Shown piece after piece: positions 13,260 through 23,816 of a DNA stretch of 64,000 bases. The translations under genes and the position numbers were made by a program. How positions within the stretch are numbered: the stretch's first letter is position 1; each line of letters begins with the position of its first letter. The notes under the pieces are model-generated. The model was not told the origin of the DNA. It did not search any database and was given only the letters and a program-made list of their open reading frames with translations. The stretch spans positions 2,914,001-2,978,000 of the forward strand of contig BJKQ01000003.1 of NCBI GenBank assembly GCA_006538405.1, given 5' to 3'. The stretch comes from Hansfordia pulvinata. Its lineage: Eukaryota; Ascomycota; Sordariomycetes; Xylariales.

Positions 13260-16200
13260 GCTCCCGAGCCGTGCTTCTGGAACCCCCTCCACCTCCTCCT
13301 CCTCCTCCTCCTCTCCTCTGGTGGTGCTGTCCCCCACGGCACGCACGCATGCAACGCCCAGCTCGATTGTTACTCGCCTGCCGGCGGAGCAGCCAGCCAG
13401 CCAAGCCAAGCCAAGCCCCAGAATAAGCCCCAAGCCGAAGCCGAAGCCGAAGCGTCGGTGAAGGGGGCCGGCTGCTGCTCGGCTTTTGGGGTGATGGTGG
13501 TGGTGGTGGTGGTGTTGGCTAGTCCCCGGAGGAGGCTGATGACTGCTGCCGCTGCTGCATTTCTGTAGGCGTTTGCGTTGGCGTTGATGGAGGAAGAGGG
13601 GGAGAGCGAATCACGATGTGGCGGCACGCCCCGATTCGCACACCCTGCTACGAAAAGACTGACTGGACTGGCTGGACTGGTTGGAATTGGGGCTGGGCTG
13701 ATGCTGGGGCTTGCCTCGTCATCCTCGGCCGCTGTGGCTGGCTCGTGTGTGTTTTGCCTTTCTGCAACCCAGAGTCGCCACTCAGGCAGGCATGCCGTGT
13801 CATTCGTGTCAACATCTGAGCAGCAGAACCAGCAGCAGCAGCAGACAACTCGGGACCGAAGAGAGAGAGAGACAGAGGGGGAGGAAGAGAGAGAGAGGGC
13901 AAGTTGGCTACTCTGGCCCGCCGACGTCCAAACCCCGATCGGGAGGGTTCTTGTCTTGCGCGAGGCCAGAGACCCGCGTTGCCCGGCTTGGGAAGTCGAC
14001 CACGGATACACGTGCTTCGAAGAAGAGGTTACCTGATGTACATGTATGTACGGTAGGTAAGGATACTTAAGATAGGTGACTTGGGGGTGTAGCTGCCCCG
14101 TGTTTCCTGTCCAACCTGCTGCTGTGTCGTTGGGGCGGCACCCGAAGCCGCGCAAATCATAAGGAAGTCGTGATCGACTTGAAGGCTGCTTGCTGGACGT
14201 TGTATCTGGTCCCATCTGGTACCTACCACCTAAACCCCACGATCATACCAGTACTCACATACCGTACCCCGTTGCGTGAAGTTAGGGCTGAGATGACAGG
14301 GGGGGTTTGTTTGAGGCAGCCTCAGTCCAATCCGGGGTTTCCTGGGCTGTGCCGTATCTAAGGTAACTCAGCTGTAGCTGTGGCTGTACCTTAGCTGAGG
14401 ACGACCTCTTACCGGAGGGGCCCCGCAAACATGGGATGGATTGAACCTGCCTGCCGCACATGAAGGAGGTACATGAGGTGATGTACGAGCACCATGATGC
14501 AGAAAGATCAATGGAAGTCGCGGCCTGTTCGCCAATCGGGGCAATCACGTATCCCGCCTGCCTGCCTGCCCGCCCGCCTCCTGCTTGTCTTGTGTCTGCC
14601 AGCTGGCCCTGTCTCCCCGTCGGCGGGCGCGCATGCTGGCACACGCAGCTCGTTACCGGGTCAAGCCGAGTCGGGGCTGCGTGGGCCACCATTGGATGCA
14701 TCGAAAGGGTTGACATCTCTGGCTCATAAAGAAGACCGAAAAAAAAACAAAAAAAAACAAAGGAACCCGAGTTCTGACTTGGGAATCGGTCCCGAAACGG
14801 CGTTGCGTGGCCCCAACGAAACCCCAACAAGCCCCCGTTGTTTCGACGGTGAGGGAGGACGGGGGTTTCCCGCCGACTCCCTACTGGATGGAGGGACTTC
14901 GATAGATAATGGAATCCTGCCATGCGCGCCTGCTGGTCTTCTTCTGCCCGGCTGGATTGGCCCGGGGTGCAGCCACCAGTGGCAACTACTGCTACTCGTA
15001 CCCGTGCAGCTCAGAGACTCAGCAGAGGAAAAAAAAAAAACAGAGCAGGACAGGGCGGCTGTGGTGGCGCATTCGCAGCGCGCAGCACGGGTCGCGTAGC
15101 CCCGGTTGCGCGAGCCGTGCCAATGGTAGCCGGCGCCGATCTCTTGTGTTTTTCCCTCTCTCTCTGTCTCCCCGCCATCCTGCCCTATCGCCGCCACCTC
15201 CCCCCGGAACAGACAGCTGGCTGCAAAGGCGCGAGACGGTGACGGGCGGTGACGGTGACGGTGACGACGAGGAACAAGCAGAGGAGGCCGAACGGGGCAG
15301 GGCCGCACGCAGGCGAGAGCGAAAGGGGAAATGTGACGATGCGTTGCTCAGGTACATGTAAGTAATGCTGTCGGTCTGAGCCGGCCCATGTCTGTCTCTG
15401 GCGTCTCGCCCGTTCTGTTACCTGTGATACTAGACACTTGAGCACTCATCAGCACCCGAAGTTCCCAATGATACCTGATTTCGATATCCAGGCACGTCTC
15501 GTCTGACACATACAGGTGGCAACCTGCCAGGATCCTCGCTGCTGGTAGTGAAACCTGACGAGATGTGGCGGGCGCCAGGCAACCCATTTTTTCTTTCTCT
15601 TTTCTTTCTCTCGCTCTCCTTCTCCGCGTTGTTCTCTTCCAATCTTCTGCACCTCGCGCCGGCGGCTTCGGGCCCGAACCAATTTCTGCTTGCTGCTGAG
15701 CGGGGGGTTAGAACGGGCCTGTGCTGCCGCGGGCGATATCCTGCACAGCTCGGGGATAACAGAGAACCCGCCGGGTGCACATCTATCTGTTTCGAAAGCG
15801 GCGGTGTCGGGCACCGCTGCCAAAACGGCGTCTTCCTCCCCTCTTCTCTCGATCAGGACGGGAGCTGGAACCAGGGCGGCAGGCAGGTCGACGTGTCTGC
15901 TTCCCGTCCCAAGACATTGTCAAGAATCAGCGTACACGTACATTTGTATCTCCCGCTTTCGGGGAGGTGTCCAGAAGGGGATGCACACACCTGCCTGGCA
16001 TACATACGTAGGTAGTTACATACTCGTACGTTACACACATACGCACACGCACGCGCACATGCGCATGGCTACCTCGGAACGTCGGTGAAGAGAAAGGGGA
16101 GACAAGAAGCAATCCCGAAGTGCTCAGTTGCTCATTACGAAGAGCGTCAACGTCGATTTCGGTCCTTGGGCGGGTGGGCGATAAGGGCCAAAAGTCGGGC

Positions 16201-16912
16201 GGGAAACGAATCAAAAGAAAGAACGAAATCCAATATTGGGGCTCGTTCGCCTGCGTGCCGTTCGCGCGCCTCGCCTCGGCCGACTCTGCCCACGAGGCTG
16301 TCTCTCTACTAGTATACTCGTGCGAGTAGCGCAGTCTCCCAAGGCTGCAACTCGTAAGCGGTCAAGCGTTGCCTGGCTGTCCTCGCGCCAGCTCCGGGGA
16401 AGCCTCGGGGGCAAAGGCTGCGAGGCTCAGCGATGTCTCTTAGTCCGAACCGAAGACAAGCGAAACAACCGGATAGTAGTAGTCTTGCCAATAGAGGCCT
16501 GCGAATGTGACCATGGGGTCACAGGGTGCTCGCTGCCACGAACCCGGAAACTCGCCCTCCAACTTCGCCATGGTCGGGACGCGAACTCCCTCGAAAGAGC
16601 ATCGAGTATCGAAGACAGTCTTGTATCCTGGCCGTATATCTATCTGACCTGGGCGCGAGCAAATCTATCGATCCGTCTATTCGGGTGAGACGAACACCAG
16701 AACCTGGCTCTGTCTCAGTATCGCACTCGGCAGCACGCACGCGTCTCTCCTACTCCTTCTTCCTTTTACCAGTTGGTTCCTTCACTAGTTCTCTTAGCCT
16801 TGGTTCTCTTTGTTTCTTTACACGGTTCGCTCGATAGTTTGTCCACCCGCCCCGGCCTGCTAGTCCCGAGTGGGTGCCGGGCTGCGTGGTACGGGCTCTC
16901 GTACGTGTAACT

Positions 16913-16939
16913 TCTCTCTCTCTCTCTCTCTCTTTCTCT
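16913..16939. repeat. (CT)n microsatellite
   Basis: CT dinucleotide tract with a single TT interruption. Confidence 0.93.
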
Positions 16940-18471
16940 ACTGGAATTGTGCGTCGTAGTCGTCACGGTATTCATCATACCTACCCCGTATGCATGTGCA
17001 CCTGAGAGAGCCCCAGCGCCGACCAGATCCGGCTCGGGCCCGTGTCGGAGGCCCGCCCCATAAGATCGCTGCCCACCCCCGTCGCGCGGTAGGCAGCTGA
17101 GCTTAGTCAAAGCCACGCCACGCCATGCGCTGGCCGGCTGGCTGCCGTTCTATGAGCAAGCAGCAGACTAAGTTAGAGGGGGCTCGCTGGCCACCCCACC
17201 CCCATCCGTGCCTGGGCCGTCCGGGCGTTTTGTGGCGCACCACGATCGCCCTCTTATCGCAGAAGAGACATGGAGAGAGTGCGTTTGAGAGGAAGAGAGA
17301 TGCTTCCCGCGAGCGGCGACACGGCCAGTCAGCCTCTATTTGCATTTGCACGTGTCTCTGTTTCCCCCCGCCCTCCTTTCAGCCATTTCGGGACGTCTGG
17401 AAAGAGAAATGGGCGCTTGAAGACCGCTACCAAGGGTTTTTTCTTCTTCTTTTTTTTTTTTTTTTTGGACTCTGCTCATACTCGTAGACACGCAGCCTCG
17501 GGACGGCGCATACGACGGACGGGTTGCGCGCCACGTCCCATCCCCGGCAGAGAGAACCAGCCCACGACCAGGCGCATGCAGCCATCCAATGTGCGCGGTG
17601 CCCTTTTACACCGCGAGACCCGGCCTGAGGCGGCGGTGCTGTCCCGAGGCGCCCTTCCCCCAGAGGAGGGCCCCGGCAGCAGACAGGGCGCAGGTGCATA
17701 ACGGGGCTGGCGGGCCCTGATGGCCTTTTTTCCCCCTCTCTCTTTTTTTTCTTTGCGAGCTTCCGAGCTGGCAGCACCTACAATTACGGGGGGGACTGTT
17801 GCTCGTAGCGGATGTGTGTGTGTGGGTGTCTGTGGGGGCGCGGTTGCGGTTGCGGTTGCGGTTACTCTGGAGGCGAGAGAGAGAGCATCGCGGGTCGTGT
17901 GGCGGCTGGGGCCAAACATGTTCTTGACGGGCTGGTCGCTGGCTGTGTGGCGGCCAGTGCTACAGAATCTGTGTATCTCTTGCCTCGGGATTATTGAATC
18001 AGCCAACCAGCCAGCCAGCCTGCTTGTGCGGGCGTGCGTGCGTGCGTGCGTGAGTGCGGGCAGATATGGCGCTCCAATCCTGAGCTTCACGCATTCTCCC
18101 GGCCTGGCCACGCTGGTCTTCCCTGTGTGCCCTGCCTTGTCTTGGGGCCATGACGTGACGATCGATCCAGCTTTCCCTCCTCCTGCTCCTCCTCTTCTAG
18201 ATCCTCTGGCCACTTTCAGGAAAAGAATCCTCCCAAGCACGCTGGATGACGAACAACGTTCCAAGCGAAAGCCGAGCCCTGGGAGCTCGTGATCGGCCTT
18301 GTCTCACACACACCCCTCCTCAGAGATGGCGAAGAACACGGCAGCCCACTCTCGCTCGCTTGGTCGATCGCCAGCAGCAGGAACAACAGCATGCCCGTTC
18401 CTGGGCGACCGAACGGGCCTAAGCGGGTCGAAGCAGCGAAGAACAAAACAAGATGGTCAGTCAGTTTCTCA

Positions 18472-18612
18472 GGTACCTTAAGTAGGTACCTAAGGTAACC
18501 TACCGTACCTACCCATAACCCGTATCCGTAGACCTGTTACCTCCAGTACACACACCCTACCTAACCTGGTACAGTACCTACATGACAGTACCTATCTGAC
18601 GTACCTTACCTC
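18472..18612. repeat. Dense TACCTA/TAGGTA motif cluster
   Basis: Overlapping, degenerate GGTACCT, AGGTACCTA, TACCTACC and ACCTTACC words in both orientations over about 140 bp. It is not a clean tandem repeat. Similar clusters recur at 26241-26287, 26590-26620, 40798-40855, 51775-51870 and 54745-54785. Confidence 0.75.
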
Positions 18613-20472
18613 ACCTGCGTGCCCGAGGCTGATGGATGGCGAACCGGCGGGTGGCGGCGCATGCTAATGATGATGATGACGATGATGCAGCATGAGCACG
18701 AGCACGAGCACGAGCACGGTCTGGGCGCGGGTGTGTACGAGCATGTCATGTACTCATATGGATGCACATATCAAGTACCTACCACCTATGCACGATTCGG
18801 CACAGCAGAGGCCAGTGGTCAGTCGCTTGGCCCTATTCAGCTTTGGAGAGGCTGGCGCGGGATTCATGCCAGTCCGGCCATTGCCCTTTTTTTTTCCTTA
18901 TCTTTTTTTTTTTTTTGCTTTGTTTTTCTTCCTGCCGATGGACGTTGAGCCACGCGTACGAGCGTTATGACTGCTCTTCTCGCCTCCTGGGTACGAAGAG
19001 TCGTCCATGAGTAATCGGGGTCTCGCGACAAGTTGCAGGGCGTCTGAACTACTCGTAGGTATACATACTACATAAGTGGAGTGGAACGGGACTACGAATA
19101 TCACGATGGGTATGGGAGTGGCAGCATTATCGTGTCTTGGTGGTGGCGCTGGACGTTACGCATGGTACATGCGTTGGGTGCCTCTTACTTTAGCCTAACG
19201 TCGTCGCTCGATCGACATACGAGACCCCGAGGAGCCAAGATGCTGGTCGCTGCATTTTCCCAAGCCGGGGTCGGCATGGCGCTGTTCATTCTCCCTTCCT
19301 CTCCTCTCTTTCGCTGTACGAGTAACCGACCTGTGAAGGCAAAATGAGGCGACCAAACAAACACATGTATGTCGCTTCTGCAGAAGCCTTTCCCTCGTCC
19401 TCTCGCCCCGGCGTCTCTGACACTCTCAGTCGCCCTCCCAGTCCCTCCCCTTCTCTTCCTACAATCTGTAGTCCAAAGCCCGGCATGCAACCGCAAGCTT
19501 GACCCCCAACCTGGGAAGCCCAAGCTGGTCGGCTTCCGAATGTAGAAGCCGCCTCTACATAACTCGCGCTCGCAGTCGGCGGGCCGGCCACTCGGTAATT
19601 CCTCATACAAGTCGGTGGGTGATAAGCTCTGGCCGTAAACACCTAAATTCGAAACCGGGGCACACCCTCGCCGTCTCAGAGCAGCTATAGCTCACTAGTA
19701 GTACGACTACGCGTAGCCCCGGCTGGCAGCACCCATCCCGTCTGGCTGGGTCCGCATCGAGGAGGCTGAGGACGGGCTGGATGTTGCCCTTCCCCCCTTC
19801 AAGTCTTTCTCTCTTTTTTTTTTTTTTTTTTCCGTTGTACGTGTGTGTATGTCTGCGGTCTCGCCCCACCGCGGCCCAGGAATGCCCCATCGCAACTCGG
19901 GGGAGTGGCTACGAAAGCTTGGACCGCTGAGCAGGGACAGGGGCAGGTGAGGAAAGGGCCCCAGAAGTCCCCGGCGGCGGCGGCGGCAGTGTGTGTGTGT
20001 GTATGTGTGAGAGAAAGCAAGAGAAATGCCCATCCATACTCGTACATACCTACTACGTAGCCGCGCCTCCGTACGTATCTGGCCGCGGCTGATGTATCAG
20101 AGGCCGGCCGGCCATTGGGCTCCCGATGTCTTGGATAAAGTCCCCTAGCTGCATGAAAGCCTCAGATGCGCAGTGAGGTACTGCAGCTCAGGGCCGAGCA
20201 GAGCAGAGCAGAGCAGAGTACTCGTAGAGGCAGAAGGTGGGTGGGTAGGTGGGTGGACAGACACACATCCTCGTACATACAAGCTCACAGCCAGATGAAC
20301 AGAACAAGCAGACACGCACCCAAAAGGCCAGACAAGAGTCTATTGTCGATGCCGCGGGGCGATGACCGACATACAAGGATGCACACATACACACACGCCC
20401 ACCTAGATGTATCATCTCTTCCTCCTTCCCCGGCTGAGGCCCTGTCTCTTCCGGTCCCTTCCCGACCTGATT

Positions 20473-20502
20473 TGTCCTGTCCTGTCCTGTCCTGTCCTGT
20501 CC
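20473..20502. repeat. (TGTCC)6 pentanucleotide array
   Basis: Six tandem TGTCC units, the last slightly diverged. Confidence 0.95.
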
Positions 20503-21365
20503 CGAGCGGTGCTGTGCTGAGCTGTGCTATGCAGTCCTGAGCCACGCGCGGCCATAGTCCGTCTTACTTGCTCGGCGAAGCTCCCGATGAGGATGGGCGC
20601 GCCGACTATCCTCCTACTCGCCCCCCCTTCCAGCGGCGCATACAAATATGGCAACCTGTGCCTGCCGATGAGACCACGCCTGCAGCCCGGGCCTTTCTGT
20701 TGTTGACCGGCTCGTATGCGTCCCCAGAACGTCCTGCCTGCCTGCATCACCTCATCGTCCCACCACCGCTCCAGTCCAGTGTCTGTCCCCTTTTTCGCCT
20801 GGCTTGCCGTGTCCCAGAAGAAAACGATAAGCGAGAGACGCGACCGGCCGTGGTGGCTCTCTCTCTCTCTCTCTCTTTTTTTTTTTTTTCCTCTTCGAGC
20901 CTTGGCTAATCCATCCTCGCTCCCAAGAAGCAACGGGCCGTGAAGAAGGCCAGAGAAAAATACTTATGTATCGGGCGAGTCGTGTCGAGTCTCGCCTCCC
21001 TGTTTTGTCCGGTCCCTTAAGCCCCCCATTCCTCATCCCATGAACCCTCTACATTGTTATAGTAACACCACCTCACCAACCCCTTTCAACCACGAGTGTT
21101 CCCTTTCTGGCCTTTGGGCGAATTCCTCCTCCATCGAGTGGACTCAGGGTCTCGAACCGTACTCGTTCGCTCGACAAAGTCCCCGGTTGTCTGCCACTTG
21201 ACCCTGCTGGCTTCCTACCCTTAACGACCTTACCTGCACACAACACAACACAACACAACACACACACACGAACACACACGCATAAGCGCCTACAGGCACA
21301 AACCAGCCCTCCGGAAAAAGACACGCCCCGACAACCCTCGCTCGGCGCCTGCCATCACCGGCGCC

Positions 21366-22475
21366 ATGGCCCCCGGCAGCGGCGACCACGAGGAGAACCG
21401 GGACCGGGTCTTCTGCACCTACTGCGGGCGGCCGTTCAGTCGCAAGGAGCATCTCGAGAGACATCTCCCAACCCGTAAGTCTACCGCCCCCCCCCCTCTC
21501 GCAACGACCCAAGGGGAAAGAAAGAAGGAAAGAAGAAGAGACAAGACAAGAAACCAGGCTGAACATTGTTTTTTTCTTTGCAAAACGAACAGACACACAA
21601 GTCAAGCCGCACCGTTGCACTTCGTGCCACGTCTCGTTTGCCAGAAAGTACGCCTTTATTCCCTTTCTCCCTTCCCCCACAACCCTTTGTGAATCTCGAC
21701 TACACCGGCGAGAAGCAGACCAAAAAAAAGGAATAGGGGACTAACATTCAAAAAACCTCGCGTTTTTTTTTTCAAAAGAGATCTCCTGAACCGGCACTTC
21801 AGTCACTACCACCAGCTGCCCGACGAGGACTCACCAGAGGCGGGAGGGGCCGGCGGCGGGGGAGCGGCGGGAGGGGGCAGGTCTCTGTCGGGCGGCCCGC
21901 CGTCGACGCCGTTCATCGCGTGCGCGCAGTGCGCGGGGGCCAAGACGGCGTGCGACAAGAAGAACCCGTGCACGCGGTGCATCGAGAAGGGCCTGCAGTG
22001 CAAGCCGCGCCACGCCCGCCGGCCCAAGGCCGCACAGAAGCTGCGCGCGCACCACCACTGCGGTAGCAGCGCCGGCGCCGGCGACGTTGTCGTTGTTGCT
22101 GCAGCTGGTGCTGGTTCTGTCGTTAGGAAGCCGGCCCGGGCGCTTTCGGGCGGCGGCGAGCAGCAACAGCAACAGCCGCCGCCGCCGACGACGACGACAA
22201 TGACGACAGTAGCGCCTCAGACTCAGACACAGGCCATGATGGCACACCAGCAGCACCAGCAGATGATGCACCAGCACGGCCCGCCGTGGTTCACCGGGAT
22301 GAAGCAGGACACTTCCTGTCCCCCCTCCGCTGCCGCCGCCGGGGCGGTGGCGCTACAGGACTTCAACCGGCCGCTCGTCTTCGACCCCTTCTCCAAGTCG
22401 GCGGCGGCCCTGGACGCTGCGGCAGCGGCGTTCCACTCGGAGGCCTTTGGCGGCCTGGCCCCTTTCGGAGCGCAT

Positions 22476-22509
<34 letters not shown>

Positions 22510-23372
22510 TGATGCTGGATCAGCTGGACGGACCGGCGACAACGGGCAGCTTCGACGACTTTGTCAACATGGGGGAGCTGAACCTCGAGGAGCCCAACAT
22601 GCTGGGCCTGTACTGCGGCGGCGGCGGCGCCGAGTGGCCCCCTCCGCCGCCGCCATCGTCGCCCTGGGACGAGATGCACGCCGCCGCCGCCGTCTATGCC
22701 GCTCACCAGCAGCAGCAGCAGCAACACCAGCACCCGCAATACCCGGGGCTGTTCTGGCCCGACAGCGCCCTTATGTCGGACCCGGAGGCGCTGTCCGCCT
22801 CCGCCCGGACTCGCCCCCAGCAGCGCCGCTGCAGCGGCGGCGCAGGCAGGGCACGCGGGCCTCGCGGCGGCGAGGAGGCGCTCGGCCACCACCGTCACCC
22901 TGAGCCTGAGCCCGCCGCACTCAGAGGTCCAGGCCTACACGCCCCCTAACAACAGCAGCAACAGCAGCAACAGCAGCAACCACCACGGCAATTTCCCTCA
23001 CTACTACTACCACCACCACCACCGAGGAAGCAGCGCGGCGGCTCTGGGCCACGGCCACGTCGCCCGCCACAACGGCAAACGGTCCAAGACCTCGCACCAC
23101 ACCAAGAACTTCTCCACCGGCGACATCGTCGCCCGGCCTCCTCCGCCGCCCCCGCCCCGGGCACCAGCGGCGGCGGCGGCGGGTTCCACACCGCTTCCTT
23201 CTTCGGCCAGAGGATGGCCTCGTCCAGCCCGATCCTCGAGAGCGGCGGCGGCGCGCTGCTCGACCCCGATCTCCTCCGGCTCGAAGAAAGAACCCCGCGG
23301 CCCCAGCAGGGCGAGTCCTCCGTCTCCTCCTCCTCCGCCGCCTCCTCCACCATGATTGTAGACGGCGGCGGC

Positions 23373-23406
<34 letters not shown>

Positions 23407-23816
23407 CCGCGGCCAGCCATTCGTCCCCGCCGACGCCGACGGTCGGGTCCGCCCCGCTGGGCGCGCTGCAGGCCGGGCTGCCAGGGGAGAACAACAGCAG
23501 CAGCGGTGGCGGCGGTGGCAGTGACCGCAGCAGCAGCAGAGGCAGAAACACCGGCGGCGGCGGCGGCGGCGGCGGGTATGCGGAGCCTAACCTTGAGCTC
23601 CAGGGGGGCCAGCATCAGCAGGGTAGCGGTGGTGGTGGTGGTGGTGGTGGGCTCGGACCGGCGTGCCGGAGCAACAGCACCAGCAGCAGCAACAGCAGCA
23701 GCAGCATCATCCCCTTCCCAGACCACCACCACCACCTTCACGACCCTCTACTCGATGACGAGTCGTCGTGGATGGTTGACGACTTCCATCATCTCGTCGA
23801 GGGGACTTGCATCTGA
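21366..23816 (+). CDS. CMR1: CMR1-type melanin regulator: two C2H2 fingers plus Zn2Cys6 cluster
   Basis: Nuclear transcription factor of the Cmr1/Pig1 family, which combines tandem C2H2 fingers with a Zn2Cys6 cluster and controls DHN-melanin genes in other ascomycetes. Exons: 21366-21474, 21593-21647, 21779-23816. Intron 1 (118 bp) has GTAAGT...CAG and intron 2 (131 bp) GTACGC...AAG with a CTAAC branch site. Splicing rebuilds finger 1 (C17, C20, H33, H37; H37 is split by intron 1) and finger 2 (C45, C48, H61, H66), followed by C-x2-C-x6-C-x5-C-x2-C-x6-C at residues 103-129. The rest is low-complexity (poly-Gln near 22476-22508, Ala, His, Gly, Ser runs) and ends DDESSWMVDDFHHLVEGTC-I. Three probable 1-base undercalls (22804-22806, 22814-22818, 23149-23160) are needed to pass the stop at 22949 and reach the one at 23816. 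Restored length is about 734 residues, shorter than my memory of Cmr1/Pig1 (over 900). The N-terminal half is secure; the C-terminal structure is inferred. Confidence 0.88.
22476..22508 (+). repeat. (CAG)n poly-glutamine tract inside the CMR1-like gene
   Basis: In-frame CAG repeat encoding 11 Gln after GAH, typical of activation regions in fungal regulators and prone to length variation. Confidence 0.9.
22804..22806 (+). other. Probable 1-base undercall, CMR1-like site 1
   Basis: CCC run. One extra C changes the reading from Arg-rich to DPEALSASAPDSP and is the first of two shifts needed to leave the frame that stops at 22949. Confidence 0.6.
22814..22818 (+). other. Probable 1-base undercall, CMR1-like site 2
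   Basis: CCCCC run. One extra C brings in the frame encoding TTVTLSLSPPHSEVQAYTPP and KRSKTSHHTKNFSTGDIVAR, which look like genuine protein. Confidence 0.6.
23149..23160 (+). other. Probable 1-base undercall, CMR1-like site 3
   Basis: Two adjacent C runs. One missing C here returns the reading to the frame encoding GGFHTASFFGQRMASSSPIL and the C-terminus. Confidence 0.65.

Larger units (their letters stand above)
4613..21365. other. Large gene-free interval with simple repeats
   Basis: About 16.75 kb between RPC1 and the CMR1-like gene. I find no open frame with recognisable protein character on either strand; the open frames present are short or low-complexity (runs of Arg/Ser/Pro, Cys/Val from GT repeats). 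I recognise no tRNA or 5S gene. Contents are microsatellites (listed separately), poly-T/poly-A tracts, pentanucleotide arrays, clusters of TACCTA/TAGGTA motifs and copies of the octamer TACTCGTA. A weakly conserved or spliced lncRNA cannot be excluded. Confidence 0.75.

Noticed and set aside
13370..14215. A 281-codon minus-strand frame in the desert
   Set aside because: Crosses several simple repeats (GGT, AGCC, AAGCCG) and has no recognisable domain or splice structure.
14425..14455. Possible tRNA B-box (GGTTCAATCC on the minus strand)
   Set aside because: The flanking T-stem does not pair and no matching acceptor or anticodon arm lies upstream.
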